A stretch of 64,000 bases of DNA from Pseudomonas maumuensis (GTDB lineage Bacteria > Pseudomonadota > Gammaproteobacteria > Pseudomonadales > Pseudomonadaceae): NCBI RefSeq assembly GCF_019139675.1, contig NZ_CP077077.1, positions 2,976,001-3,040,000 on the forward strand. The letters run 5' to 3'. Below are positions 46,102-55,134 of this stretch, piece by piece (position 1 is the stretch's first letter; every line of letters starts with the position of its first letter). The position numbers and the translations under genes were made by a program. Below the pieces are notes generated by a model that was not told the origin of the DNA, ran no database searches, and saw only the letters and a program-made list of their open reading frames with translations.

Positions 46102-47550
46102 TTATAGAGGTTTGGCCACGCGAAAACTCAACAGCACCCGCGTCCCCACTCCTTCGCGACTGCTCAAGCGCACTGAGCCACCGAAGCGCTCCATGCTCCT
46201 CTTCACCAGCATCAGCCCCACGCCAACACCGCCTTGCTTGGTGGTAAAGAATGGCCGGAACGCCAAGCGCTGCTGTTGCTCGTTCATGCCCTTGCCAGTG
46301 TCCGAAAGCCGCAGGCTCAGGTTGCGTCGGTCGTGACGCACCACTTCAACGCGCAGCTCGCCACCGGCCTCCATCGACTCCAGGGCGTTGGCGATCAGGC
46401 TGCTGAAGATCTGCCCGAGCAGCGCCGGCTGCCCCAGCACCTTGACATTCGGCAGCTCAGGCAGCAGCAGACGCACGCCACCGCGCTCCAGCACCAGGGC
46501 AAACGCCTGCAAGCTGTCGCGCAGGCTCTGCGCCACATCCACCGGCACGGCCTCGTCGCTGAGCGGGCGCAGCGACTGCAACAGCTCGCGCACCCACTGC
46601 GACATGCGGTCGACCTGGCTGATGATGTCGTTGATGTTCTTCTGCGCCGGGCCATCGTCGAAGGCCTGGGCCAGCTCGGCGCTGGAGCGGATGCTGGCCA
46701 AGGGGTTGCGCAGGCTGTGGGCCACCGCCGACGACACCTCGCCCAGAGCCACGAAGGTTTCGTTGCCGATCAGCCGCTTCTGCTGCACCGCCATCAGCCT
46801 GGCAGCGCGGCGCATGATGCCGTACAAGCCGACATACACCAGCCCGACGCCCACGGCGATGGCCAGCCAGATCAGCAGCAGGCCGTGTTCGATGCGTACG
46901 ATCAGGTCGTGGGGCTCCTTGTAGATCTCGACCATGGCCGTGACGTTCTCGCCGTCAGCGTCGAACAACGGGATGTAGTTCTCGATGAACAGCTGTTCGG
47001 GTGGGGTGACGAACTTCTGCTCGCTGCGCGCCTGCTCGAAGTCGTGGTAGCTGGCCGATACCCGCATCCTGTACTCGAAGGCCCGGTCGAGGTCATCGTC
47101 CGATTCGATCAGCTTGCCGATCAGCGCCGGGTTGCTCGACCAGATCACCGTGCGATCGGGGGCGTAGATATTGGCCAGGAGCATGTCCGGCAGGTGGGCG
47201 ATATGGTCGAGGAACTCGCCTCGGGCCCGGCGCCGAGCCTCGGGGTCGACGTCGGGCAAGGCATGGTCGGTGCGTGGGTCGAGCAGCTCGCCCATGGTGC
47301 GCACGTTGGGGATCGACACATGGCGCACCTCGGCGTCGGCGATGGAGGTGATGAACTGGGCGGTGAGCAAAGCATCGCGCTCGACGCTCTCGTCGATGAT
47401 GAAGCGGCTGGAGATCAGACCGAGGCCAACCCCCACCGACAAGATGATCGCCAGGCTGACCCAGGCGTACCAGCGCAGCAGGTTGAACGGCTTGCGCGCC
47501 TGGCCGGCTTCGGCGGGCAGCATTGTGTCGGGACGGGGGGCGAGGTCCAT
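46102..47550 (-). CDS. MnxS-type sensor histidine kinase (distal copy)
   Basis: A 482-residue kinase with the same plan as its neighbour: TM1 about 28-47, periplasmic domain (GELLDPRTDH, APDRTVIWSSNPALIGK, LFIENYIPLFDADGENV), TM2 about 224-246, His278 in AVAHSLRNPLAS, N-box IANALESM, DTGKGM, GVGVGLMLVKRSMERFGG. It is a clear paralogue of the proximal kinase and is separated from it by an AT-rich gap holding a palindrome, so the two may be expressed separately. The two receptors probably feed the single MnxR-like regulator. Confidence 0.8.
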   Translation of the reverse strand: MDLAPRPDTMLPAEAGQARKPFNLLRWYAWVSLAIILSVGVGLGLISSRFIIDESVERDALLTAQFITSIADAEVRHVSIPNVRTMGELLDPRTDHALPDVDPEARRRARGEFLDHIAHLPDMLLANIYAPDRTVIWSSNPALIGKLIESDDDLDRAFEYRMRVSASYHDFEQARSEQKFVTPPEQLFIENYIPLFDADGENVTAMVEIYKEPHDLIVRIEHGLLLIWLAIAVGVGLVYVGLYGIMRRAARLMAVQQKRLIGNETFVALGEVSSAVAHSLRNPLASIRSSAELAQAFDDGPAQKNINDIISQVDRMSQWVRELLQSLRPLSDEAVPVDVAQSLRDSLQAFALVLERGGVRLLLPELPNVKVLGQPALLGQIFSSLIANALESMEAGGELRVEVVRHDRRNLSLRLSDTGKGMNEQQQRLAFRPFFTTKQGGVGVGLMLVKRSMERFGGSVRLSSREGVGTRVLLSFRVAKPL

Positions 47551-47660
47551 GGCGGGCTCCGCGGCAGGGCACCTCTAGAGGTTATAGCCCAAAGCTGGGG
47601 AAAGCATGGGTGAGGCGAGGCGATTGATCGCGTGAGGGCCGCCAGGTGCTCGCCGCAACC

Positions 47661-47943
47661 CTTGCAGCGCCTGTAAGATCGAGCGCCGCCCGCGCGGCGC
47701 ATCGCTGGCAAGCCAGCTCCCACATTTATTTCGGGCCAGTTATGCCTGCGCCGCCGCGGCTGTACGCCTTGTGGGTACGACACGGTCTCAGCGTGGGCAT
47801 TACTGGCGTCCGGCTTGTCTCAAGACATGCACCAGGGCGGACAGTGACAACTTCACAGGACAGACTTGCCCGAAACAGATGTGGGAGCAGGCTTGCCAGC
47901 GATGCGCCGCGCGGGCGGCGCTCGATTTCACAGGCGCTGCAAG
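47661..47943. repeat. Composite element with 65-bp inverted repeats (REP-derived)
   Basis: The segments 47661-47725 and 47879-47943 are reverse complements at 62 of 65 positions. The inner ends (GGCAAGCCAGCTCCCACAT) are REP-like; the outer ends start CTTGCAGCGCCTGT. The 153-base centre has no ORF and begins and ends with a further inverted TTTCGGGC/GCCCGAAA. No target-site duplication is evident. It may be a miniature non-autonomous element or a large REP cluster. Confidence 0.75.
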
Positions 47944-47966
47944 AATCACGGTGAACACCTTGCCCC

Positions 47967-48566
47967 TCAAAGCGGCGCATCCCCAGCCAACCCGCGCAGC
48001 AGCCGGTAGTCACGCAACACATTCGGCACGTAGCGCTGGGTCTCGGCGAACGGCGGCACCACCCGCCCGCGGCTGAGTACCGCCTCGGGCCCCGCATTGT
48101 AGGCTGCCACCGCCAACGTGATGTCGTTATCGAACAGCTGGAGCATGCGCTTGAGGTAGCGTGCCCCGCCCTGCACGTTGGCTTGCGGGTCGAGCACATC
48201 CTTGACGCCCATCGCCTTCGCGGTGTCCGGCATCAGTTGCATCAACCCCGCCGCGCCCTTGGCCGAGCGAGCCTTGGGGTTATAGCCGGACTCGGCCTTG
48301 ATCAACGCGTGCAGCAACGCCTGGGGCACTCCATGGGCCAGCGCGGCGGCCGCCACCAGGTCTGCATAGGGCCGTCCGGTGATCAGTTGCGCATCGATCG
48401 GCCCGCCTGCTGTCGCGCGTTCGCTGACCACGCGGTCGTAGTGCCGCCCTGGCCGATGCACATTGGACAGCACGAAGCCGCCCTTGCCATCACTGGAGAT
48501 GTAGATGTCGGCCTGGGCGCCGAACACCATCAGGCCCGCCGCCAGCCCCACGATCAGTCCACGCAT
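47967..48566 (-). CDS. Lytic transglycosylase (SLT domain)
   Basis: A 199-residue periplasmic murein lyase. A signal peptide of about 19 residues precedes a short DUF4124-like segment (IYISSDGKGGFVLSN) and the SLT domain with catalytic Glu92 in KAESGYNPKARSAKGAAGLMQ, then NVQGGARYL and AVAAYNAGPEAV. Divergent from the GspG-GspF pair, for which it could open the wall. Confidence 0.9.
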   Translation of the reverse strand: MRGLIVGLAAGLMVFGAQADIYISSDGKGGFVLSNVHRPGRHYDRVVSERATAGGPIDAQLITGRPYADLVAAAALAHGVPQALLHALIKAESGYNPKARSAKGAAGLMQLMPDTAKAMGVKDVLDPQANVQGGARYLKRMLQLFDNDITLAVAAYNAGPEAVLSRGRVVPPFAETQRYVPNVLRDYRLLRGLAGDAPL

Positions 48567-48750
48567 GTCGCTCGCCTCCGGCCCAAACACTCGAGAGTGG
48601 CCCCCGATGTGGGGGAAATGCCCCGCCAATCCGGGCTTTTCGACTACGACGCAAGCCGCGTGCCGCCCGCTGTGGCCCATGGCGCAAGGGCCCGACGCAG
48701 ACGTGCATGGCTGTTGCATGGCAGGGACAAACGCAACGGAGGGTTTCACC

Positions 48751-49176
48751 ATGCAGCGCAGCATCCGTAGCCAACGCGGCTTCACCCTGCTCGAATTGTT
48801 GGTGGTGTTGGTGGTGTTGGGCCTGTTGGCCGGCATCGTCGCGCCCAAGTACTTCAGCCAGCTCGGCCGTTCGGAGGCCAAGGTGGCACGGGCACAGATA
48901 GAGGGCTTGGGCAAGGCTCTGGACCTGTACCGCCTGGAAGTCGGCCACTACCCCAGCAGCGAACAGGGCCTGCAGGCCCTGGTGGTCGCCCCCGGCGGGG
49001 AGACACGCTGGTCGGGCCCTTACCTGCAGAAGGCCGTGCCACAAGACCCTTGGGGTCGCCCCTACATCTACAAACAGCCCGGCGAAAACGGCGGTGAGTA
49101 CGACCTGCTGTCGATGGGCAAGGACGGCCAGCCCGGCGGTGACGGCGAAAACGCCGAGATCACCAGCTGGCAATAA
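48751..49176 (+). CDS. gspG: Type II secretion major pseudopilin GspG
   Basis: A 141-residue pseudopilin. Prepilin peptidase should cut RG10-F11TLLE, with the conserved Glu15, followed by the hydrophobic helix. HYPSSEQGLQALV and DPWGRPYIYKQPGENGGEYDLLSMGKDGQPGGDGENAEITSW are the GspG C-terminal signature with calcium-binding Asp residues. GGAGGG precedes the ATG. Only gspF follows. Confidence 0.93.
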   Translation: MQRSIRSQRGFTLLELLVVLVVLGLLAGIVAPKYFSQLGRSEAKVARAQIEGLGKALDLYRLEVGHYPSSEQGLQALVVAPGGETRWSGPYLQKAVPQDPWGRPYIYKQPGENGGEYDLLSMGKDGQPGGDGENAEITSWQ

Positions 49177-49187
49177 GGAGCCCGACC

Positions 49188-50366
49188 ATGCGCTATCAGC
49201 TCAAGGCCCTGGGAAGCCAGGGCGTAGTGCAATTGCAGGTGGAGGCCGAGGACCGCGACCAGGCCCGGCGCCAGGCCGAGGACCAGGGCTTGCGCGTGCT
49301 CAGCGTGCGCAGCCAGGGCCTGGCCTGGCGCCGGCGCGCGGCGACGTTCGACCTGATGTTGTTCAGCCAGGAACTGGTCACCTTGCTCGGCGCCGGGCTG
49401 CCGTTGATCGACGCCCTCGAAAGCCTGGCCGAGAAAGCCCCTGGCGGCGCCGCGCGCAAGACCCTGGAGCAACTGGTGCGCCAGCTCTATGAGGGGCGCT
49501 CGCTGTCCCAGGCCCTGGCCCAACAGCCTCGAGTGTTTCCGGCGTTGTACGTGGCGTTGGTGCAGTCCAGCGAACGCACCGGCGCCCTCGGCGACGCGCT
49601 CACCCGCTACATCGGCTATCGCCAGCGGCTGGACCTGGTCCGCCAGAAGCTGGTCGGCGCTTCGGTGTATCCGCTGCTGCTACTGCTGGTGGGTGGTGGC
49701 GTGGTGCTGTTCCTGCTGGGTTACGTGGTGCCGCGCTTCAGCCTGGTGTTCGAGGGCATGGGCACCGAGCTGCCATGGTTGTCGCGGGTACTGATGCGCA
49801 TCGGCCTGTTCCTGCATGCCCAGCAACTGCCCCTGGGGCTGTGTACGCTTGCCAGTGTCGGCACCCTGGTTGTCCTACGCCGCCACCCAGCCGTGCGCCG
49901 TGGCGCCAGCCGCCTGCTACGCCGACTGCCCGCGCTGCACCAACGCCTGGTGATGTATGAGTTGGCGCGCTTCTACCGTTCGCTGGGGATTCTGCTGCAA
50001 GGCGGCATCCCCATCCTCACCGCGCTGGGCATGGCCCGCGGCCTGCTGGGCAACACCGCGGCCGAGGGCTTGGAGCAGGCTGGTCTACGGGTCGCCGAGG
50101 GCCTGCCGTTGTCCGATGCGCTGCAGGCCGGCCAACTGGTGACCCCGGTTTCGCTGCGCCTGCTGCGTGCCGGCGAGCAATCGGGCAACCTGGGCGAAAT
50201 GCTCGAGCGTTGCGCGGATTTCCACGACCAGGAGATCGGTCGCTGGGTGGAATGGTTCGTCAAGCTGTTCGAGCCCTTGTTGATGACCTTTATCGGTCTG
50301 CTGATCGGGCTGATCGTGATCCTGATGTACATGCCGATCTTCGAGCTGGCATCGAGCATTCACTGA
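49188..50366 (+). CDS. gspF: Type II secretion inner-membrane protein GspF
   Basis: A 392-residue protein with the duplicated GspF/PilC cytoplasmic domain: first copy LFSQELVTLLGAGLPLIDALESLAEK, second copy ELARFYRSLGILLQGGIPILTALGMA, and three membrane helices (about 165-188, 215-232, 360-385). It starts 11 bases after gspG. No GspE, GspD or other partners are present, so the pair must work with a system encoded elsewhere or with type IV pilus-like parts. Confidence 0.93.
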   Translation: MRYQLKALGSQGVVQLQVEAEDRDQARRQAEDQGLRVLSVRSQGLAWRRRAATFDLMLFSQELVTLLGAGLPLIDALESLAEKAPGGAARKTLEQLVRQLYEGRSLSQALAQQPRVFPALYVALVQSSERTGALGDALTRYIGYRQRLDLVRQKLVGASVYPLLLLLVGGGVVLFLLGYVVPRFSLVFEGMGTELPWLSRVLMRIGLFLHAQQLPLGLCTLASVGTLVVLRRHPAVRRGASRLLRRLPALHQRLVMYELARFYRSLGILLQGGIPILTALGMARGLLGNTAAEGLEQAGLRVAEGLPLSDALQAGQLVTPVSLRLLRAGEQSGNLGEMLERCADFHDQEIGRWVEWFVKLFEPLLMTFIGLLIGLIVILMYMPIFELASSIH

Positions 50367-50394
50367 AGCCAAGCGATCCCCAGCACGCAACGGC

Positions 50395-51309
50395 TCAATA
50401 GTCGAACTGCTCCACCGCCCTGCGCCGCTCGTTGTCATCGCGCCGGTCATAGCTCGCGGTGGTCTGGATGTTGGCATGGTGCGCCAGCTTCTGCGCGATC
50501 GACAGGTCGTGCTCCTCGATCACCCGGGTGATGAACGCCCGGCGGAAATCATGGGGCATGATCTTCGCCCCCACCTGCGCCCCGCGCTGGCGGGCGATGT
50601 AGTAGATAGCATGCTTGGTGATGCGCGCGCGGGTAATGTGGCTGCCACGGCGGATACGGTTGAACAGAAAACTGTCGTCGCGCTCGCCAGCCACCAGGTG
50701 CTGGCGGCGCAGGTCGAGCCAGGCCTGCAGCTTGTCGAAGGCCCAGGCCGGGGCGTACTTCACCAGTTGACGATTACCCTTGGCCAGCACCTGCACGCTG
50801 CGCTCCTGAAAATCTACCTGATCCAGGTTCACGTCGACCGATTCGGACTTGCGCATCCCGGTGCCATAGAGCAACGCCAGGATCGCCGCGTCGCGCACGC
50901 CCTGCGGGCGCGGGTCGGCGGCGCACACGTCCATCAGCTCGCGGATCAGGCTGCGCCGCAGGTTGCGCCCCGGTGGCAGGCGGCTACCGCCGGCGGGCTT
51001 GACCTCGCGGATCAGCAACAACTGTTCGTGCTCGATCAAGCCCTGGCGCCAGGCCTCGTTCATCACCCCGCGCACGGCATTGACGTACAAGGACGACGTG
51101 TTGGGCGCATAACCATCGGCGCGCAGCGCCGCGACCAGGGCGATCACATGGCCAGGCTCCAGGCGGTGCCAGGGCACCTCGGCGATATCGCAGTCGGCAA
51201 ACCCCAGGCGGTCGGCGGCGTCCTGCAGGATGTAGCGCATGGTCAACTGGCTGGATGGGGCCAGACGGGCGAGGTACTGCAGCAGCGGATTGCGCAGGAG
51301 ATCGGTCAC
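50395..51309 (-). CDS. Tyrosine site-specific recombinase
   Basis: A 304-residue integrase/XerC-like protein. The N-terminal SAM-like domain is followed by the catalytic residues Arg in LLYGTGMRKSE, HDFRR (His-x-x-Arg) and the tyrosine in HANIQTTASYDRR, with His upstream in LAHH. GTG at 51309 with AGGA was chosen; an upstream extension is possible but reads like non-coding sequence. No att site or element was seen beside it. It is convergent with gspF and divergent from nnrS. Confidence 0.82.
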   Translation of the reverse strand: MTDLLRNPLLQYLARLAPSSQLTMRYILQDAADRLGFADCDIAEVPWHRLEPGHVIALVAALRADGYAPNTSSLYVNAVRGVMNEAWRQGLIEHEQLLLIREVKPAGGSRLPPGRNLRRSLIRELMDVCAADPRPQGVRDAAILALLYGTGMRKSESVDVNLDQVDFQERSVQVLAKGNRQLVKYAPAWAFDKLQAWLDLRRQHLVAGERDDSFLFNRIRRGSHITRARITKHAIYYIARQRGAQVGAKIMPHDFRRAFITRVIEEHDLSIAQKLAHHANIQTTASYDRRDDNERRRAVEQFDY

Positions 51310-51524
51310 AACGGGGATCCTGTAGCAAGGCCGCCCTGACGCTAAAGGCGAGGCGGCGCAAAGCGAGTCATTTAAACCATGATTAAGGTCAAAAAGACTA
51401 CAAAGATAAAGCGTCATAATGACTACAAACAGTGCCATCACCTTGATATTCAAAGGCTTTGAACGCTGGCACGGTTCGTGATGGTACCCCATTCAACCGT
51501 TTCAATCGAACCAAGGTCCTTGCC

Positions 51525-52706
51525 ATGCTCGTCCAGCCGATCACCGCCCGCCCACGTCAGGCCATCTGGGCCCTGGGTTTCCGACCCTTTTTCCTCGGCG
51601 GCAGCCTGTTCGCGCTGATCGCCCTGCTGCTGTGGGCCGGCGTGCTCGTCGGTGCGTTCGAGCTCAACCCGGCCGGCGGCATGCTCGCCTGGCACCGCCA
51701 TGAAATGCTGTTCGGCTTCGCGGTGGCCATCGTCGCCGGCTTTCTGCTCACGGCCGTGCAGAACTGGAGTGGTATCCCCGGCCTGAGCGGGCGACCGCTG
51801 CAGGGGCTGTTCCTGCTCTGGCTCCTGGGCCGAGCGGGTTGGTTCCTGCCCTTGCCCGCCTGGCTACTGGTGCTGATCGAAGGCGCCTTCCTGCCCCTGG
51901 TGGCGCTGACTCTGGCGCGACCGATCATCCAGCGCCGACTGCGCAACAACTACCCCATCGTCGGCCTGGTGCTGCTTATCGCAGCTTGCCAGTGGCTGAC
52001 CTTGGCGGGCTGGCTGCAAGACAACCCCGTGTGGCAACAACGAGGTGTACTGGCCGGCCTGTGGCTGGTGGCGGCGATGATGAGCGTGATCGGCGGGCGG
52101 GTGATCCCGTTCTTCACCCGCCGTGGCCTGGGCAACATGCGCCCGGCACCGGCTCGACCCTGGCTGGACCGCGCCTGCCTGCTAGGCAGCGTGGCGCTGC
52201 CGCTGACCTATGCACTTGGGCTCAACGACGCGCCACAACCCCTGATGGCCGTGCTGTTCGCCGCCCTTGCGGTACTGCATGGTGTGCGCCTGGCGTTGTG
52301 GCATGACCGTGGCCTATGGCGGGTTCCGCTGTTGTGGTCGCTGCACTTGGCCTATGCCTGGCTGATTCCCGCCTGCCTGGGGCTGGCGCTATGGCATGTC
52401 GAAGTGGCGATCAACCCAAGCCTTGCCGCCCACGCCCTGACGGTCGGCGCCATGACAGGACTGATCGTGGCGATGATGGCACGGGTCAGTCTGGGGCATA
52501 CCGGGCGACCGCTTCAGGTACCCCGCAGCGTGGGTTGGGCATTTGCGTTGATTCAGTTGGCGGCGTTAGCCCGCGTGGTGGTGGCAGCGTTCACCCCGCT
52601 GGGGCTGGGATTGTCGGTGTCGTTCGCCAGCGTGGCACTGCTGCTGTTCCTCTGGCATTACCTGCCGATCCTGCTGCGGCCGCGAGTGGACGGCATGCCG
52701 GGCTAA
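51525..52706 (+). CDS. nnrS: NnrS family protein
   Basis: A 393-residue haem- and copper-containing membrane protein family linked to protection from nitric oxide. Features are ALGFRPFFLGG, AWHRHEMLFGFAVAIVAGFLLTAVQNW, GGRVIPFFTRRG and about twelve membrane helices with several conserved His. AAGG precedes the ATG. No FNR/DNR box of standard form was seen upstream. Confidence 0.9.
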   Translation: MLVQPITARPRQAIWALGFRPFFLGGSLFALIALLLWAGVLVGAFELNPAGGMLAWHRHEMLFGFAVAIVAGFLLTAVQNWSGIPGLSGRPLQGLFLLWLLGRAGWFLPLPAWLLVLIEGAFLPLVALTLARPIIQRRLRNNYPIVGLVLLIAACQWLTLAGWLQDNPVWQQRGVLAGLWLVAAMMSVIGGRVIPFFTRRGLGNMRPAPARPWLDRACLLGSVALPLTYALGLNDAPQPLMAVLFAALAVLHGVRLALWHDRGLWRVPLLWSLHLAYAWLIPACLGLALWHVEVAINPSLAAHALTVGAMTGLIVAMMARVSLGHTGRPLQVPRSVGWAFALIQLAALARVVVAAFTPLGLGLSVSFASVALLLFLWHYLPILLRPRVDGMPG

Positions 52707-52775
52707 CGGGCATGCCCCGCGCCAGGGCCGCATCTGGTCTACAGTTGAAGCCACGTTCACTGGCGAAGGGACCGC

Positions 52776-53432
52776 ATGGCCTTCCACCACCTCACCCGCA
52801 CCCACCCGCGCTTGAGCATCGCCACCCTGGCCGGCCTGCTCGGTGGCTGGCTGATCCCCTCCGGCGATGCCGTGCAGCATGTCCTTGTCGGCTGGAACCT
52901 CGGCGTCTGGCTCTATCTCGCCATGGTCCTGTGGCTGAGCCTGCGGGCCAATGCCGAGCGGGTACGCAAGGTCGCCCGCATCGAAGATGAAAACGCCGGC
53001 CTGGTGCTGATCACCGTGTGCGTTTCGGCCATCGCCAGCCTGGCGGCAGTCACCCTGCAACTGGTGTCCAGCCGCGGCCTGGAGGGCAGTACGCTGGGCT
53101 TGCACTACCTGTACACCGGGCTGACGGTGGCCGGCTCCTGGCTGCTGATCGGCTGCATCTTCAGCCTGCACTACGCCCGGCTGTTCTACACCGGCGACCG
53201 CCATGAACCACCGCTGCGCTTCGCCGACGGCGAGCGCAACCCGGACTACTGGGACTTCCACTACTTCTCGTTCACCATCAACGTCGCCGTACAGACCTCC
53301 GACATCGGCGTCGGCGGCCGGGCCATGCGTCGGGTGGTGCTGGCCCACTCACTGGTAGGCTTCGTGTTCAATACGGCGATCCTGGGCTTCACCATCAATA
53401 TCGCTGCCGGGCTGCTCGGCCAAGGCGCGTGA
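52776..53432 (+). CDS. DUF1345 membrane protein
   Basis: A 218-residue protein with about five membrane helices and the family segments [29 protein letters not shown] and [20 protein letters not shown]. Function unknown. The last 84 bases overlap the convergent transaminase frame. Confidence 0.87.
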   Translation: MAFHHLTRTHPRLSIATLAGLLGGWLIPSGDAVQHVLVGWNLGVWLYLAMVLWLSLRANAERVRKVARIEDENAGLVLITVCVSAIASLAAVTLQLVSSRGLEGSTLGLHYLYTGLTVAGSWLLIGCIFSLHYARLFYTGDRHEPPLRFADGERNPDYWDFHYFSFTINVAVQTSDIGVGGRAMRRVVLAHSLVGFVFNTAILGFTINIAAGLLGQGA

Positions 53433-54578
53433 AGCACAGTTGCGGATGCGCCGGCATACCTGTGCCAGCACCTGCGCCTCGAGCACCAATCCCAGCCGCA
53501 CATGTCCCGCTGCGCTGGGTCCGAAACCATCGCCCGGTAGCAGAGCCACGCCCTCCTCGTCCAACAGACGTTGGGCGAATGCCTGGGCGCTGAGCCCGGT
53601 GCCACGGATATCGAGCATCACGAACATGCCTCCCACTGGCCGATGCGCATGGATGCCGGGGCAACCTTCGAGCAAGGTACACACCCGGTCGCGCCGCGCT
53701 CGGTACACCTCGCGCATTCGCCGTACCTCGCCTTGAGCCTGATCCAGGGCTACGCAAGCCGCCTGCATGACGAACTCCGGCAGGCCGAACAGCATGCTCA
53801 TCACCAGGTTGCCGAGGTGTTGGGCAAACAACGGCGGACCGATCACCCAGCCGACACGCCAGCCACTCATGGCGTGGGACTTCGACAAACTGCCGATCGA
53901 CACACAGCGCTGGGCCATGCCCGCCAGGCTCAGCGGGTTCGGTGCCTCGCCGTCGTAGAGCAGTGACTGGTAGACATCGTCGCAGATCAGCCACAGGTCG
54001 TGTTCCTGGCACAACCGCGCCAGACGCTTGAGGTCGGCCAGGTCGATGGCCGCCCCCGTGGGATTGTGCGGGCTGTTGAGCAACAACCCGCGACTGCGTG
54101 GCGTAATCGCCCGCGCCACCGCCGCCGGGTCCAGACGAAAGCCCTGCTCTGGGCGCACCGGCACCTGTACGGCGCGCGCGCCACAGGCACCGAACACGGT
54201 GTGATAGGTGACGTACATGGGCTCGGCGACGATCACCTCGTCGTCCGCTTCGAACAGGCACTGGAAGGTCGCGTACAGTCCGCACTGCGCCCCAGCGGTC
54301 ACCACCACCCGCTCGGGGTCGAGGGCTACCTGGCTGTGTCGAGCGACGGCCTGGCGGAGTGCGAGGCTGCCGCGCACGTCGCTGTAGTGAGTTTCGCCGC
54401 GGCGCAAGCTGGCGATCGCGGCCTCGACCACCGGTAGTGGCGTGTCGAAATCCGGGTCACCTACCGACAATAGGAAGACTTCACGCCCCTGCCGACGCTG
54501 CTCCAAGGCCTGGTAATGGATATCCCAGGCCGCGATTGCGTGGCCGACGATGCGCTGGGTGAGCGTGGAATAACGCAT
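53349..54578 (-). CDS. aruH: Arginine-pyruvate transaminase-like aminotransferase (AruH type)
   Basis: A 409-residue PLP fold-I enzyme. [22 protein letters not shown] and the PLP lysine in [19 protein letters not shown] are complete. The N-terminus [20 protein letters not shown] and C-terminal [23 protein letters not shown] follow P. aeruginosa AruH, which starts the arginine transaminase route. The tail after CASRALAEQ is about 20 residues longer than AruH and runs into the DUF1345 gene. No other aru gene is adjacent, so arginine as substrate is provisional. Confidence 0.8.
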   Translation of the reverse strand: MRYSTLTQRIVGHAIAAWDIHYQALEQRRQGREVFLLSVGDPDFDTPLPVVEAAIASLRRGETHYSDVRGSLALRQAVARHSQVALDPERVVVTAGAQCGLYATFQCLFEADDEVIVAEPMYVTYHTVFGACGARAVQVPVRPEQGFRLDPAAVARAITPRSRGLLLNSPHNPTGAAIDLADLKRLARLCQEHDLWLICDDVYQSLLYDGEAPNPLSLAGMAQRCVSIGSLSKSHAMSGWRVGWVIGPPLFAQHLGNLVMSMLFGLPEFVMQAACVALDQAQGEVRRMREVYRARRDRVCTLLEGCPGIHAHRPVGGMFVMLDIRGTGLSAQAFAQRLLDEEGVALLPGDGFGPSAAGHVRLGLVLEAQVLAQVCRRIRNCASRALAEQPGSDIDGEAQDRRIEHEAYQ

Positions 54579-54773
54579 GACTGTCTCCCTGTCTGCCAGC
54601 CGGCGCCGCTGGTCCGAAAAGCGCTGACGGTAAACATAGCAGAGCGCTGCTGGCTGCCAGGCGCCGACCCACGGGGAAAACGTTTGCCTGGCCCCTGCGC
54701 GCCCACCGTTCATCGTGACAGGACTGTGACCGCCGTCATGCATTAGTACATCTGCCATATTTTCCAGCGAATA

Positions 54774-54825
54774 CTGCCATGGCAGGTGCTAAGGTTAGAG
54801 TCCTGACGGCCAGGACGGCCTAACC
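54774..54825 (+). promoter_or_regulatory. Palindrome and structured leader upstream of the DUF1652 gene
   Basis: CTGCCATGGCAG (54774-54785) is a perfect 12-bp palindrome. Directly after it, AGGTTAG (54792-54798) pairs with CTAACCT (54819-54825 region) and, inside, GTCCTG (54800-54805) pairs with CAGGAC (54811-54816), giving a two-part stem in the 5' leader about 45 bases before the ATG. No T run follows, so it is not a normal terminator. Confidence 0.45.
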
Positions 54826-54870
54826 TGCTACCGCTTTGCAATCACCACGTTCACGAACAAGGAGGCTGGC

Positions 54871-55134
54871 ATGAACAAGATGACGTTCCCCAACGCCTGC
54901 CAGGTGATGCGCTGGCATTTCCACCCGCTGGGTTTCGAGGCCAGCATGGATGCCCCGCGCAGCATGGTCGCCCGGCTGTTCGACCGCGCCACTGGCGAGA
55001 CCTTGCTGGCGATTGCCGGCATCCCCTGCGCCACCGTCATGCCCGCCGCCGATGTCGAGCGGATCATCGAGGCCGTGGAAGCCGAGATGGAGACCTTCGA
55101 TCTGCTGGCCAGCCCACTACGCAGCGCGGTTTAG
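54871..55134 (+). CDS. DUF1652 protein (87 aa)
   Basis: A small soluble protein: MRWHFHPLGFEASMDAP, FDRATGETLLAIAGIPCATVM and a C-terminal helix IIEAVEAEM. This is the pattern of DUF1652, common in Pseudomonas. AAGGAGG precedes the ATG. Its stop overlaps the convergent GGDEF-EAL gene by four bases. Function unknown. Confidence 0.82.
   Translation: MNKMTFPNACQVMRWHFHPLGFEASMDAPRSMVARLFDRATGETLLAIAGIPCATVMPAADVERIIEAVEAEMETFDLLASPLRSAV

Noticed and set aside
50395..51309. Tyrosine recombinase considered as the integrase of a mobile island
   Set aside because: No cargo genes, direct repeats or tRNA target are seen on either side; neighbours are ordinary core genes.
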